Origin: PSRI01 sp041484195
GTDB lineage: Bacteria; Bacteroidota; Bacteroidia; Chitinophagales; Chitinophagaceae
Assembly (NCBI GenBank): GCA_041484195.1
Contig: JBGPHC010000020.1
Span: 1-64,000, forward strand
Length of the DNA stretch: 64,000 nt
Reading direction: 5' to 3'
Made by a program: the position numbers and the translations under genes. The notes under the pieces are model-generated. The model made no database searches. It saw nothing but the letters and a program-made list of their open reading frames with translations, and was not told the DNA's origin. Of this stretch, positions 1 through 8,495 are shown piece after piece (the stretch's first letter is position 1; the number at the start of each line of letters is the position of its first letter).

Positions 1-61
1 AAGTAACTCCAAATCAATAACCCTTTGTATTTTTAAATCTCAAACAGCTCTTACTCTTATT

Positions 62-120
62 ACCCGCCTCGCAGGTGGGTCAACCTGTCTGCCGACAGGC
101 AGGCATCCCGGAATGCCGGG
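62..120. repeat. cluster of three GC-rich hairpins
   Basis: Three stem-loops lie back to back. 62-69 pairs with 73-80 (8 bp, one G-U). CCTGTC at 84-89 pairs with GACAGG at 94-99. CCCGG at 107-111 pairs with CCGGG at 116-120. The octamer GGGTCAAC occurs twice, at 77-84 and 118-125. The surroundings are AT-rich, so the block stands out in base composition. It resembles REP-like intergenic palindromes and could also act as a bidirectional terminator. The rest of 1-245 shows no convincing gene. Confidence 0.55.
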
Positions 121-245
121 TCAACATGACTGGAATCTGTAGGATCATCTATCACCAGCAGCATAAAAAATATCCAGACCCTACAAGTCTAAAAAATCCT
201 CTGTTGTCAGATTATGTAGTTTTTATTACAAATTCTACAATTCTT

Positions 246-761
246 TTAACCAAAATATCCAATGCTCACTTGATACATAGTCCTTCGTATTGTTGACCCA
301 GGCTTTATGAATTGCAATAATTCTACCATCATGTGAGCTTTTTTCTTACCATCATTTATCGTTTTTTCATAAATAACAGTGATATCACCTTTATAATCCA
401 TCGTTTTCGTTCTTTTAAAACCGAAAGAAGGTAAATCGTTGAAATATTGAAGGAATTCCGCTTGTGATACATTCATATAAACTATGCTATTTATTGAGTC
501 TTTATTTATTTTGGGGTAAGTATTAAAAAAGCAATACAACCAATGGTTTGCTTCCTTTATGGATTCATTATAGCCAAGTGTCCACGTATTGTGGAGCCCG
601 TCTGTTGTATCCTGTCCCTTAAATTCCCATCCATTTTCAATCAAATAATCCGCAACCACAGAATATTTATTATTCGTAAACGAGATGAGTTTTTCTAAAG
701 GGATTTGCGCAAAGCCCGATATTGATAGTTGCAGTAATATAACCGAAAGTAGGATTCGCAT
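246..761 (-). CDS. hypothetical exported protein
   Basis: This is a 171-residue protein whose first 19 residues form a typical Sec signal peptide: a short basic start, a Leu/Ile-rich core, and cleavage after the FAQ motif. The mature part is about 150 residues, mixed alpha/beta, without cysteine pairs, repeats or membrane segments. I do not recognise a family. The gene is AT-rich compared with the catabolic genes from 6 kb onward, as is its downstream-strand neighbour at 813-1178. Both lie on the minus strand 51 bases apart and could be co-transcribed. The ATG at 761 is the first start that gives a complete signal peptide. A periplasmic or outer-membrane-associated role is inferred from the signal alone. 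Confidence 0.6.
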   Translation of the reverse strand: MRILLSVILLQLSISGFAQIPLEKLISFTNNKYSVVADYLIENGWEFKGQDTTDGLHNTWTLGYNESIKEANHWLYCFFNTYPKINKDSINSIVYMNVSQAEFLQYFNDLPSFGFKRTKTMDYKGDITVIYEKTINDGKKKAHMMVELLQFIKPGSTIRRTMYQVSIGYFG

Positions 762-812
762 ATCGATAGGATTGTATTAAAATTGGTAATATCAAAGATA
801 GCCGTAGATATA

Positions 813-1178
813 TTATTTTCCCTTCGTAGCCCCGGTAGAAATGAAGTTGTTTGCTATTCCAATATATGAGTATCTCACTTCAGTGTAATTTGTGTCCTTA
901 TCATCAATATATGTGCAAGAGGAGAAGAAAATGTAATTCTTATAATTATAAAGAATACGCTTTATGATGTCATACTGCAATTTACCATTTTCAACTAAAT
1001 CATGATTTTTTAATATTTCGTTATCGCTTATTTTTTTAAAATTAGATTCTGGTTTTTTATTTGAACCTTTAGTTAGTTTAATATATTTCGTAAACTGGTT
1101 CTCTGTTGGATTAGAGACCCACAAACAAAGTAGAATGATTATAAGTAATGCTAATGATACTTTTACTCTTTTTTTCAT
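813..1178 (-). CDS. hypothetical membrane-anchored small protein
   Basis: This encodes 121 residues. Positions 1-20 have a strongly basic start (MKKRVK) and one hydrophobic helix, fitting a signal anchor or uncleaved signal peptide. The rest is Lys-, Asn- and Tyr-rich and carries no motif I recognise. The frame is AT-rich, starts at the ATG at 1178 and lies directly upstream of the exported protein at 246-761. The region 1179-1419 behind it holds no gene that I can see. The coding call rests on the open frame and the N-terminal helix, so it is moderate. Together with its neighbour it looks like accessory, possibly transferred, DNA. Confidence 0.5.
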   Translation of the reverse strand: MKKRVKVSLALLIIILLCLWVSNPTENQFTKYIKLTKGSNKKPESNFKKISDNEILKNHDLVENGKLQYDIIKRILYNYKNYIFFSSCTYIDDKDTNYTEVRYSYIGIANNFISTGATKGK

Positions 1179-1419
1179 ATTAGTCGTTTTTAGGTTTGGG
1201 TAAGTGAAAATTAATAAATGTTTATAAGAATAAAAAGGTAGCGATTAGCAGCCTTCATTCTTAATAAAGAGTATTTCTTGCTCCAATACTGTCAAATATT
1301 TCTTTCTCACGGCTATTGCCCATCATTTAATTAAAATTACTTTAGAATATTTTCTTGTTAGGAGATACTTTCAATATTGCATCATAGTCTTTAAGAATCA
1401 CTGTTCTATTGTGTGCTTA

Positions 1420-1911
1420 TTATTCAAATTTTGTAGGCTGAATATTTCCGGGCACATATAGCGGATGCCTCGGTGACCCGTCTTTATTTATCATTAGGAC
1501 TTTTGCTTCAGGGAATTGTTTTATTGCAAATTTGTCTCTTCCTAATACATCGAATTTCCCCCATGCAAAAATTACTTCTTTGCAGCGGTGAGATCTTGCA
1601 ATTAGCCAGTTATCATTATCGCCCAAAGGGTCAGCGCATTCCTTCAACACTTTTGGATATGGTGTTACGAATGCAAATAGATTGCACATCACTACGCTGC
1701 CATACCTCCAGTCCTTTGCAAATTTTACAACCTTTCTGATTGTTGGATCATCATTATCCTCGTTAGCGTTTGAAGGATTCAGGCCAATGAACATTATTAA
1801 TGGTTTGCTATCGTCCCAAATCCTCCAAAGTACATACCTATATTGTCTGCAATCGGAAAATGCAGCCCCTGCGTCATGAAACTGATTACTCTTGGTTATT
1901 TGGTAAGGCAT
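1420..1911 (-). CDS. DUF1643 domain protein
   Basis: This 163-residue protein matches the DUF1643 pattern along its full length. It has the CRxYRYxLWRxWD start (about residues 21-33), the FIGLNPSxAN segment near residues 41-50, DPTIRK near 56-61, the NLFAF stretch near 77-81, and a C-terminal HPLYV motif. Members are small soluble proteins common in bacteria and phages; their biochemical function is not established. The ATG lies only 4 bases from the ATG of the divergent GIY-YIG gene, so the promoters of the two genes must overlap each other's coding sequence, or one start is further in. No other good ATG exists before residue 40, so I keep this start. Confidence 0.85.
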   Translation of the reverse strand: MPYQITKSNQFHDAGAAFSDCRQYRYVLWRIWDDSKPLIMFIGLNPSNANEDNDDPTIRKVVKFAKDWRYGSVVMCNLFAFVTPYPKVLKECADPLGDNDNWLIARSHRCKEVIFAWGKFDVLGRDKFAIKQFPEAKVLMINKDGSPRHPLYVPGNIQPTKFE

Positions 1912-1915
1912 TTCT

Positions 1916-2188
1916 ATGGCCTATGTTTATGTGATCGAAAGCACTCGGGACCAAACCTGGTATACAGGTATTGCCCTTGATCCTGTTCGACGACTCGATG
2001 ACCATAATAAGGGTAAGAACAGATTTACTAAAGGGCATACCCCATGGAAGATCATCTTCACACAATTGCTTCCGGATTGGGAACAAGCCAGAAAACATGA
2101 AAAATATTTGAAATCTTCCGCAGGTAAACGTTGGCTGAAAAAATTCCCGAATGATCACGGAGGAATCACGAGTTCCCTGCCCGGCTGA
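1916..2188 (+). CDS. GIY-YIG nuclease family protein
   Basis: This is a 90-residue single-domain GIY-YIG protein of the YhbQ/UvrC-N type. The VYVIES strand (residues 4-9) and WYTGIA (15-20) are the two catalytic beta-strands. Arg25/Arg26 and the HN pair at 30-31 follow in the usual spacing. Glu62 in the helix after PDWEQA is the expected metal-binding glutamate. Stand-alone members of this size are presumed structure-specific DNA endonucleases, but few have been tested. The gene is divergent from the DUF1643 gene with a 4-base gap. Its stop codon lies inside the left arm of a hairpin (2177-2218), so its last four residues are encoded by repeat-like sequence and the C-terminus may have been altered by it. 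Confidence 0.85.
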   Translation: MAYVYVIESTRDQTWYTGIALDPVRRLDDHNKGKNRFTKGHTPWKIIFTQLLPDWEQARKHEKYLKSSAGKRWLKKFPNDHGGITSSLPG

Positions 2189-2218
2189 CGCCCCCGCCTG
2201 CATGACGCAGTCGGGCAG
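2177..2218. repeat. GC-rich inverted repeat
   Basis: CTGCCCGGCTG at 2177-2187 pairs with CAGTCGGGCAG at 2208-2218 (11 bp, one G-U) around a 20-base loop. It overlaps the end of the GIY-YIG gene. There is no T-run, so a terminator role is uncertain. The following stretch to 2533 has no convincing gene. It contains an open frame with no recognisable start or homology. Confidence 0.5.
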
Positions 2219-2533
2219 GAGTCAGACGGGGATTCTCGTATGGGCTACAAAGCTGGCAATTCTGAAAATATCATCAAAATTTCCGGCTTTTTGTTTTCCC
2301 GCATGGCTCTTCAGATATACAATTAGTGAAAATACAGGGGTCATTTATTGGATTCAAAACTGCAATTTTCTTTATCACATACCCATAAAAAATCCGTATG
2401 TGTCTGATGAAATTACTCTTGAATTGGGCCAGCCTTTTGAACTAACACCAAACTCATTTGTAAGAAAAGAATGCAGCATTATTTTTGATGAATTACCTGC
2501 ATTTAAAAGCTGGCAGGATCTAAATAGAATTAT

Positions 2534-3466
2534 ATGCAGACAATACTCGGAGCGGGTGGTGCTATAGGAATTGAACTCGCAAAGGCACTACCAGGGTATA
2601 CAAACAAAATCAGGCTCGTAAGCCGGAATCCGATAAGGGTAAACGATGCAGATGAACTCTTTAAGGCTGACATTACCAAATTTGAAGATGTCGTAAAAGC
2701 CGTTGAAGGTTCGGAAATCGTTTATTTAACTGTGGGCCTGCCGTATAAGACCCAAATATGGCAGAGCACCTGGCCACTCATAATGAAAAATGTTATTGCA
2801 GCCTGCAGAGTAAGCCAGGCCAAATTAGTATTCTTCGACAATATCTATATGTATGACCCCACAAATTTGGACCCCATTACGGAAGAACATCCCATCATGC
2901 CCTCAAGTAAAAAAGGGGAAGTGAGGGCTCATATCGCCCAAATGATTTGGGATGCTGTGAATAAGGGCGAAATCAAGGCGCTTATAGCAAGGTCAGCTGA
3001 TTTTTACGGACCATCAATTAAGAATACGAGTGTCCTGTCAGAAACTGTTTTCAAACCATTGAGCGAAGGCAAGAAAGCAAATTGGATGTGCAGCGTTAAG
3101 TTCAGGCATTCTTATACCTATACTGTTGATGCAGGCAGGGCCACCGCTTTACTCGGGAATAGCTCAGATGCATTCGGACAGGTCTGGCATCTTCCCACTG
3201 CACCTGATCCCTTTACAGGTAAAGAATGGATTGAAGCTATAGCAAATGAGCTGGGCGTAGCACCTAAATACCGGGTAATAAATAAGTTTCTTCTTGGGCT
3301 TATTGGACTCTTTGTTCCAATCATGAAAGAAATGGTTGAAATGGCGTATCAATATGATCGGGATTATGTTTTCAACAGTGATAAGTTTGAAAAAAGATTC
3401 GATTTTAGGCCAGTCCCCTATTTAGATGGCATCAGGGAAATCGTCAAAACTGATTATCAAAAATAA
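2534..3466 (+). CDS. NAD-dependent epimerase/dehydratase family protein
   Basis: This is a 310-residue extended SDR/atypical NAD(P)-binding protein. The N-terminus is a Rossmann start, TILGAGGAIG (residues 3-12), followed by an Arg-containing strand (LVSRNP, 28-33) and a Asp-containing strand. The middle has the VFFDNIYMY segment, in which the usual SDR catalytic Tyr region is expected. The C-terminal half ends in a substrate-binding subdomain with a YLDGIREI motif. Proteins of this group act on nucleotide sugars, flavonoid-like compounds or sugar lactones; the substrate here cannot be told. The ATG at 2534 places the glycine-rich loop right at the N-terminus, as in relatives, which supports the start. 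It stands alone between unrelated genes. Confidence 0.8.
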   Translation: MQTILGAGGAIGIELAKALPGYTNKIRLVSRNPIRVNDADELFKADITKFEDVVKAVEGSEIVYLTVGLPYKTQIWQSTWPLIMKNVIAACRVSQAKLVFFDNIYMYDPTNLDPITEEHPIMPSSKKGEVRAHIAQMIWDAVNKGEIKALIARSADFYGPSIKNTSVLSETVFKPLSEGKKANWMCSVKFRHSYTYTVDAGRATALLGNSSDAFGQVWHLPTAPDPFTGKEWIEAIANELGVAPKYRVINKFLLGLIGLFVPIMKEMVEMAYQYDRDYVFNSDKFEKRFDFRPVPYLDGIREIVKTDYQK

Positions 3467-3570
3467 TTACCAACAACAGTCTGTTAAGTGCAGTTTGATG
3501 CTTTGATATGTTCCCTATGCAGATGAATAAGTCTTTGGTGCAGACAAATATGAAAAATTACGTGACTAAG

Positions 3571-4377
3571 TCAATATATTTCATCGAGTATCGCAACCAA
3601 TTTCTCCGGCATTGAGAAAAAAGGCGAATGGCTGCTTGGAAGCTTGAATATTTTCTTACAAGGAACATGTGTTGTCAACAAGGTTTTGTCGAGGTCTTTG
3701 CTTTTGGTACATAGAATATAATACTTGGAAATAGCCCCATAGGACTTATCTGTTACCTCAACGGGTGTAGCCAATGGAGCAATTGCTTGTCTTGAAACGT
3801 TTGCTTTGGCAAATTTGATGTCTTCTTCAGAGCAGTCTTCATAAAAAAGGTATTTAAGATTCTCTGGCTTTAAAACGCAGGACTTTTGATCCTCAGAAAA
3901 GATCATACTTCCAATGACCGTTGGCTCATTAGGATCAGTAGGAGACAATTGCTTTTGCACCATCTCTGATAATGAAAATACTGATTCGCCATTTTGGGGT
4001 ATGAAAGCATCCAAAAAGATTAATTTGTCCACTTTGCCAATACCTAACTCCTCACCTGCCTGTGCAATTACCACTCCTGCCATTGAATGTCCGACCAGTA
4101 TTACCTTTCCGGATTGTGCATTGGCTACGTCAACCACTGTTTTAACATAGTCGGCAAGACCAATAATAGCCGGATCAGCATGGTCCTTTCCATGTCCCGG
4201 TAAATCTATGGCAAGAACTCTGTATCCCCTGGCTTCAAGCAATGGAACCACTTTGGTCCAACACCAGGCACCATGCCAGGCACCATGCACTAAAATAAAT
4301 GTCTTCTTAGAAGACTGCGAAAATGAATTCATTACCATAATAAATGCAAAAAAAATGAAAAAATAAGTGCACTTCAT
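3571..4377 (-). CDS. secreted alpha/beta-fold hydrolase
   Basis: The 268-residue protein is an esterase-like alpha/beta hydrolase similar to plant methylesterase/HNL-type enzymes. The oxyanion motif is FILVHGAWHGAWCW (residues 27-40). The nucleophile elbow is GHSMAG with Ser98, and the catalytic His is in SSHSPFF near residue 250. An Asp in the LVHG..DLPGHG region and later acidic residues complete the fold. The frame is open to 4548, but the ATG at 4377 gives a clean signal peptide (residues 1-20 ending in FSQ), so I take it as the start. It follows the AraC-type regulator gene on the same strand by 91 bases, and the regulator may control it. The substrate is unknown. Confidence 0.85.
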   Translation of the reverse strand: MKCTYFFIFFAFIMVMNSFSQSSKKTFILVHGAWHGAWCWTKVVPLLEARGYRVLAIDLPGHGKDHADPAIIGLADYVKTVVDVANAQSGKVILVGHSMAGVVIAQAGEELGIGKVDKLIFLDAFIPQNGESVFSLSEMVQKQLSPTDPNEPTVIGSMIFSEDQKSCVLKPENLKYLFYEDCSEEDIKFAKANVSRQAIAPLATPVEVTDKSYGAISKYYILCTKSKDLDKTLLTTHVPCKKIFKLPSSHSPFFSMPEKLVAILDEIY

Positions 4378-4468
4378 GATAGACAGTTTCTTTCCTGTGA
4401 ATGTAAAGCTCCTTTGGCTAAGTAAGGTGGTAAAAAAAGGACATTTTGAAATGAAGACTCCGCTCACT

Positions 4469-5317
4469 CTAAACGCGGCTCCGATAGAGTTGATCTGCAA
4501 TTCCAAGTCTGCATTCAGGTGAATTACTCTCAAGCAAATGAAGTTCATTTGGAGTAAGTCCCGTAAGATCTTTATAATCCTTTACCAGGTGCTGGTAATC
4601 AAAATATTCGCATTCCAAAGCTATTCTTGGCCAATTCATACCAGGATTTGCATTTCTTGTATTGAAAGCTTTGGTAAACCGTATGATCCTGGCGAATGTT
4701 TTGGGATTAACTCCTGCTCTCTCATTGAATTGCCTGCTAAATTGTTTTACGCATAAACAGGATTCCTTAGCCAGCCAATCCATGGAAACATTACCAGCAC
4801 GATACATCATTAGGTTGCTTACGGAATCTAACAGACGCAGCTCTCTTCGTGCATGGCAAACCAGGTCGGTCACAAACCTATCTGCGATAGGGAGCATCTC
4901 AACATAACTAATAGCGTGTTGTAGCTCATCATAAACAAAACGGATGCTTTTGGGGAAAATTAATTCCGCATCAATAATTTGATTCGTGAACTTGAAAGAT
5001 GGAATGCCAGTCAACCGAAACAGGCCTGTAGGTTTAAAAACCACCTGGAAATTCAAAAAACTTTTCTGGAAATATCGATAGTTGATGGAGGTCTGTTGCC
5101 CAATCAGGACAGTTTGAGATAGCTTTTTCTTTTCGCCGGAATTATCAAATTCAACAAATAAACTATCCTGCAGATTAAAATAAAGACATGTTTCCGGTTT
5201 TGGTGGATAAGCCTTGACCGGAATTTGTTCAGATGTCTCGAATTCAAAATGAACAATTCTGTAGCATTGTACAAATTCACTCAATAGAGGATCAGGCAAA
5301 AAGTCTTTTATAATCAT
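4469..5317 (-). CDS. AraC family transcriptional regulator
   Basis: This is a 282-residue protein. The N-terminal 150 residues match the DUF6597-type ligand-binding domain found in many Bacteroidota AraC regulators (FVQCYRIVHFE start). The C-terminal 100 residues hold two helix-turn-helix motifs. The second ends in the family signature FDYQHLVKDYKDLTGLTPNEL near residues 243-263. It probably acts as an activator or repressor of a nearby target. The alpha/beta hydrolase gene directly downstream is the first candidate. Since the hydroxyproline/arabinose block starts only 0.7 kb away on the other strand, a role there is conceivable but has no sequence support. Confidence 0.85.
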   Translation of the reverse strand: MIIKDFLPDPLLSEFVQCYRIVHFEFETSEQIPVKAYPPKPETCLYFNLQDSLFVEFDNSGEKKKLSQTVLIGQQTSINYRYFQKSFLNFQVVFKPTGLFRLTGIPSFKFTNQIIDAELIFPKSIRFVYDELQHAISYVEMLPIADRFVTDLVCHARRELRLLDSVSNLMMYRAGNVSMDWLAKESCLCVKQFSRQFNERAGVNPKTFARIIRFTKAFNTRNANPGMNWPRIALECEYFDYQHLVKDYKDLTGLTPNELHLLESNSPECRLGIADQLYRSRV

Positions 5318-5550
5318 ACTAAGGAGGGCCTGAATAATTTACAGATAATTTTAAAGTTAAACTATCCTGGTCGAATACAAAATGTTCAGCCAAAAGCATT
5401 ATGATAACTATTCAGGATTATGTCGTCACATCTCCGAGAATCGGCTAGTACAAATACTAATTCGGGTTAAGCTGATAATACTTGGGGCCTGGAAAGGCAT
5501 CTCTAAGAAGCCGGGAGCTTTTTTATTACAGAATCGTAGAAAATCTCCTA

Positions 5551-5892
5551 TTATTTCTTCCGGAATTCTTCGACCAATTTCTTCGGAGCCGTGCTGGCCC
5601 AGGCAGTAGTCAGGGCATCCTTCATCATAGAGGCTTTCATTTTGTCCAATTCGAAGAAAGTAGCTCCTTTCCTGCCCCAACCGCCGGGAACAGGATGGAT
5701 CACTGCTTTATCGAAAGCGCAGAAAACAGACTGATCCAATAGTGTTAATTTCAGCATCACCCTGTTTTCCTTTTCATGAATCGTGGCAAATATTTTTTTT
5801 CTCACCCGGAAGGAGACCAGGTGAAAATGAGGTAGCTGAATCACTTCGGGTAATGAAATTGCTATTTCCGTGAATTTCTTAATTGTTATCAT
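5551..5892 (-). CDS. MmcQ/YjbR family protein
   Basis: This 113-residue protein spans a full MmcQ/YjbR domain. It begins with the ALSLPE-like motif (EIAISLPEV, residues 9-17), followed by FRVRKKIFATI, a central HPVPGGWGRKGATFFEL block (66-82), and a final helix rich in Lys and Ala (WASTAPKKLVEEF). The fold is CyaY-like. DNA binding has been proposed for the family, but the cellular role is not settled. It stands alone, and the stretch 5318-5550 behind it shows no gene. The start at 5892 gives the usual family length. Confidence 0.85.
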   Translation of the reverse strand: MITIKKFTEIAISLPEVIQLPHFHLVSFRVRKKIFATIHEKENRVMLKLTLLDQSVFCAFDKAVIHPVPGGWGRKGATFFELDKMKASMMKDALTTAWASTAPKKLVEEFRKK

Positions 5893-5975
5893 GATTTCAT
5901 TCAGCTAAATAAACGCTAAGGTACCGAATTATGATTTTTTTATTGGCCCCTTGCGGCGCAGACTATTCAATGCGG

Positions 5976-5983
5976 TACATTTG
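5976..5983 (+). promoter_or_regulatory. candidate -7 box of the hydroxyproline/arabinose block
   Basis: TACATTTG matches the Bacteroidota consensus TAnnTTTG. A TTG lies at 5951-5953, 22 bases upstream, slightly longer than ideal. Transcription would begin close to 5990, just before the ATG at 5999. This argues against the longer frame that opens at 5951. Confidence 0.45.
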
Positions 5984-5998
5984 GATCAAAGAATTCTT

Positions 5999-6919
5999 AT
6001 GAATCTCATTTGGAAAGGAGTATTTCCGGCATTGACAACAAAATTCACGGAAAAGGATGAATTGGATCTGCCAGGATTTGAAAAGAACCTGATTGCCCAA
6101 CTGGATGCGGGTGTGGACGGGATCATACTGGGAGGCACCCTGGGAGAATCCAGCGTTTTGACCCTTGGCGAGAAAGAAATTCTGGTAAAGTTTGCCGTGG
6201 AAAAAATTAATGGGCAAATACCGATAGTACTAAATATCGCGGAAGGTTCCACCCGTGAAGCAGTGAGCCAGGCTGCACTGGCCATGCAGTGGGGAGCACG
6301 GGGCCTGATGCTATTGCCTCCCATGCGTTATAAGAGCGATCACAGGGAAACGGTGGAATATTTCAGAACGATAGCGAGGTCAACGGATCTTCCCATCATC
6401 ATTTATAATAATCCAATTGATTATAAGGTGGAAGTGACTCTGAATATGTTTGAGGAATTGATTGACTGCAAGAATATCCAGGCAGTAAAGGAATCCACGC
6501 GCGATGTATCCAATGTAACCCGAATGATCAACCGCTTTGGAGACCGCATTAAGATATTGTGCGGCGTTGATACTATTGCCTTGGAAGAATTGCTGATGGG
6601 TGCCGATGGTTGGGTGGCAGGACTTGTATGCGCCTTTCCCAGGGAAACAGTTGCCATTTACCGGCTCGCCAAGGCCGGAAGGATTTCCGAAGCCCTGGCC
6701 ATTCACCGCTGGTTCCTCCCCTTGCTGGAACTGGATATTCATCCCAAACTGGTACAGTATATCAAACTTGCTGAATCCCTAACCGGCATCGGTACTGAAA
6801 ATGTAAGAGCTCCACGTCTTGTATTGGCAGGTGAGGAGAGAGCCCGCGTGATGTCTATTATCAAAGTTGCCATCGCCTCCAGGCCCCTGCTGCCAGACTA
6901 TCTTTCGATAAAGGCTTAA
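5999..6919 (+). CDS. DapA-family lyase, probable pyrroline-4-hydroxy-2-carboxylate deaminase
   Basis: This 306-residue protein is a member of the dihydrodipicolinate synthase/N-acetylneuraminate lyase family (TIM barrel). The Schiff-base Lys is Lys164 in AVKESTRD, the catalytic Tyr is Tyr136 in IIYNNP, and the GGTLGESS loop (45-52) corresponds to the family's substrate-carboxylate loop. In hydroxyproline catabolism such an enzyme (HypD/LhpC) deaminates and dehydrates 1-pyrroline-4-hydroxy-2-carboxylate to alpha-ketoglutarate semialdehyde. The next gene encodes the dehydrogenase for that semialdehyde, and an epimerase and FAD dehydrogenase are further along, which fits this role. The same family also supplies L-2-keto-3-deoxyarabonate dehydratase of the non-phosphorylating arabinose route, which gives the same product. 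That is the main alternative, but no arabonate-forming enzyme is present here. Confidence 0.8.
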   Translation: MNLIWKGVFPALTTKFTEKDELDLPGFEKNLIAQLDAGVDGIILGGTLGESSVLTLGEKEILVKFAVEKINGQIPIVLNIAEGSTREAVSQAALAMQWGARGLMLLPPMRYKSDHRETVEYFRTIARSTDLPIIIYNNPIDYKVEVTLNMFEELIDCKNIQAVKESTRDVSNVTRMINRFGDRIKILCGVDTIALEELLMGADGWVAGLVCAFPRETVAIYRLAKAGRISEALAIHRWFLPLLELDIHPKLVQYIKLAESLTGIGTENVRAPRLVLAGEERARVMSIIKVAIASRPLLPDYLSIKA

Positions 6920-6964
6920 CTTTATGATCCTTTCTTCCCATCTGTATTTTAAAACCTCAAGTTT

Positions 6965-8458
6965 ATGATTACCAGATTCACAGATGCAACTGCAGAAGAG
7001 ATAAATAAAGTGATGGATCGAAGCTGGCAGGCCTTTCATGTATATCGCAAATTCCCTTTGAAAAAAAGAGCAGCTTTCATGAGCGCCATTGTCAGCGAAA
7101 TGGAGGCATCAGCAAATGAATTGGTGAATACGGCCATGGCTGAAACCAATCTCCCTGAGCCCCGGCTGCGAAATGAATTTAACAGAACCCTTTTTCAACT
7201 CAGGAGTTATGGAGCAGCCTGTGAAGCAGGTGACTGGCTGGAAGCCAGAATTGACACTGCTATTCCGGATCGCAATCCGCCCAGACCCGATATCAGGAAA
7301 ATGTTGGTGCCCCTTGGACCCGTGGTAGTATTTGGCGCCAGCAATTTTCCCTTCGCCTACTCCACAGCGGGAGGAGATACTGCCTGTGCCTTTGCCGCAG
7401 GCTGCCCGGTCGTGGTGAAGGCCCATCCGGCTCATCCGCAAACTTCAGAAGGGGTAGCCCGTGCCATTCTTAAAGCCGCTGAGAAAAGCCAGATGCCGGA
7501 GGGAATATTCGGGCATATATACGGATCGGGAACTGCAACAGGGCGACTATTGGTGACTCATTCAAATACGAAGGCGGTTGGTTTCACGGGCTCATTCGGA
7601 GGCGGAAAGGCATTATTTGACTGGGCTAACCAGCGCAACGAACCCATACCTGTTTTCGCGGAAATGGGTAGCATCAATCCTGTATTCCTCCTGCCCGGCA
7701 AACTGAAGGAATCCGCGATTGAAACAGCAAAGACCTATGCCGGTTCCATAACATTGAGCTCAGGTCAATTCTGCACCAATCCAGGCCTGATCATCGGCAT
7801 CGAAGGGCCGGAATTGCAGGACTTCATAACTGCCCTGGGGAATGAGATCAAACATATTGCACCCGCCACCATGCTGCATCCGGGAATTGCCCAATCCTTT
7901 CAGCAGAACAGATCTTCGGCTTTAGCGCAGGAAGGGGTGGTGACCGTTTCCATTAGTGAGACCCTGCCCAAGGAAAATCAGGGTATGCCAACGCTTGCAT
8001 CTGCCTCTGCCAACGCCTTTCTGAACAATCCTCTTTTGCACAAGGAAGTATTTGGACCTTATTCAATAGTGATCCGCTGCAAGAACAAGCAGGAAATGAG
8101 GGAAGTGGCTACACACCTGGAAGGGCAGCTCACTTCAACGCTGATGGCTACAGTGAATGATATCAGGGAACATGAAGAACTGGTGGAGGCAGTGAAAAAT
8201 ATTTGCGGACGATTCATATTGAATGGCGTACCAACCGGTGTTGAAGTATGCCTGAGCATGCAGCACGGAGGCCCTTTCCCCGCGACCACTGATTCAAGAT
8301 TTACCTCTGTTGGCGCGGATGGCATCAAACGATTCGCGAGGCCCTTTGCCTTTCAGAACTGGTCCGACGAATTATTACCTGAAGAACTGAAAAATGCGAA
8401 TCCCCTGCAAATTTGGAGAACCATCAATAATGAACTGACAAAAAAAGGGGTTATGTAA
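6965..8458 (+). CDS. alpha-ketoglutarate semialdehyde dehydrogenase (2,5-dioxovalerate dehydrogenase)
   Basis: This is a 497-residue NAD(P)-dependent aldehyde dehydrogenase. The cofactor region holds VVFGASNFPFA (121-131) and FTGSFGGG (207-214). The general base is Glu233 in FAEMGSINP, and the nucleophile is Cys270 in SSGQFCTNPG. The FAEMGSINPVF wording and the C-terminal MQHGGPFPATTDSRFTSVG region (residues about 435-455) are typical of KGSA dehydrogenases in hydroxyproline, glucarate and arabinose catabolism, which oxidise the semialdehyde to 2-oxoglutarate. The gene lies 45 bases after the DapA-family gene on the same strand and is almost certainly co-transcribed. It would be the shared last step before the TCA cycle. 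The protein is cytoplasmic, without a signal peptide. Confidence 0.88.
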   Translation: MITRFTDATAEEINKVMDRSWQAFHVYRKFPLKKRAAFMSAIVSEMEASANELVNTAMAETNLPEPRLRNEFNRTLFQLRSYGAACEAGDWLEARIDTAIPDRNPPRPDIRKMLVPLGPVVVFGASNFPFAYSTAGGDTACAFAAGCPVVVKAHPAHPQTSEGVARAILKAAEKSQMPEGIFGHIYGSGTATGRLLVTHSNTKAVGFTGSFGGGKALFDWANQRNEPIPVFAEMGSINPVFLLPGKLKESAIETAKTYAGSITLSSGQFCTNPGLIIGIEGPELQDFITALGNEIKHIAPATMLHPGIAQSFQQNRSSALAQEGVVTVSISETLPKENQGMPTLASASANAFLNNPLLHKEVFGPYSIVIRCKNKQEMREVATHLEGQLTSTLMATVNDIREHEELVEAVKNICGRFILNGVPTGVEVCLSMQHGGPFPATTDSRFTSVGADGIKRFARPFAFQNWSDELLPEELKNANPLQIWRTINNELTKKGVM

Positions 8459-8468
8459 TTAGGATGAA

Positions 8469-8490
8469 TTATTTGTATGCACACAAATAA
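8469..8490 (+). promoter_or_regulatory. 8-bp inverted repeat before the DUF5655 gene
   Basis: TTATTTGT at 8469-8476 and ACAAATAA at 8483-8490 form a perfect inverted repeat with a 6-base spacer, five bases before the ATG at 8496. It is too AT-rich for a strong hairpin and lies where a repressor site or start-blocking structure could act. Function is unknown. Confidence 0.3.
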
Positions 8491-8495
8491 AAACC

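Noticed and set aside
2151..2567. Open plus-strand frame of 138 codons between GIY-YIG and the epimerase gene
   Set aside because: It overlaps the ends of both genes, its first part lies in the hairpin repeat, and no family, start context or composition supports it.
5951..5998. 16-codon longer N-terminus of the DapA-family protein
   Set aside because: It would overlap the promoter -7 box at 5976-5983 and adds residues absent from the family.
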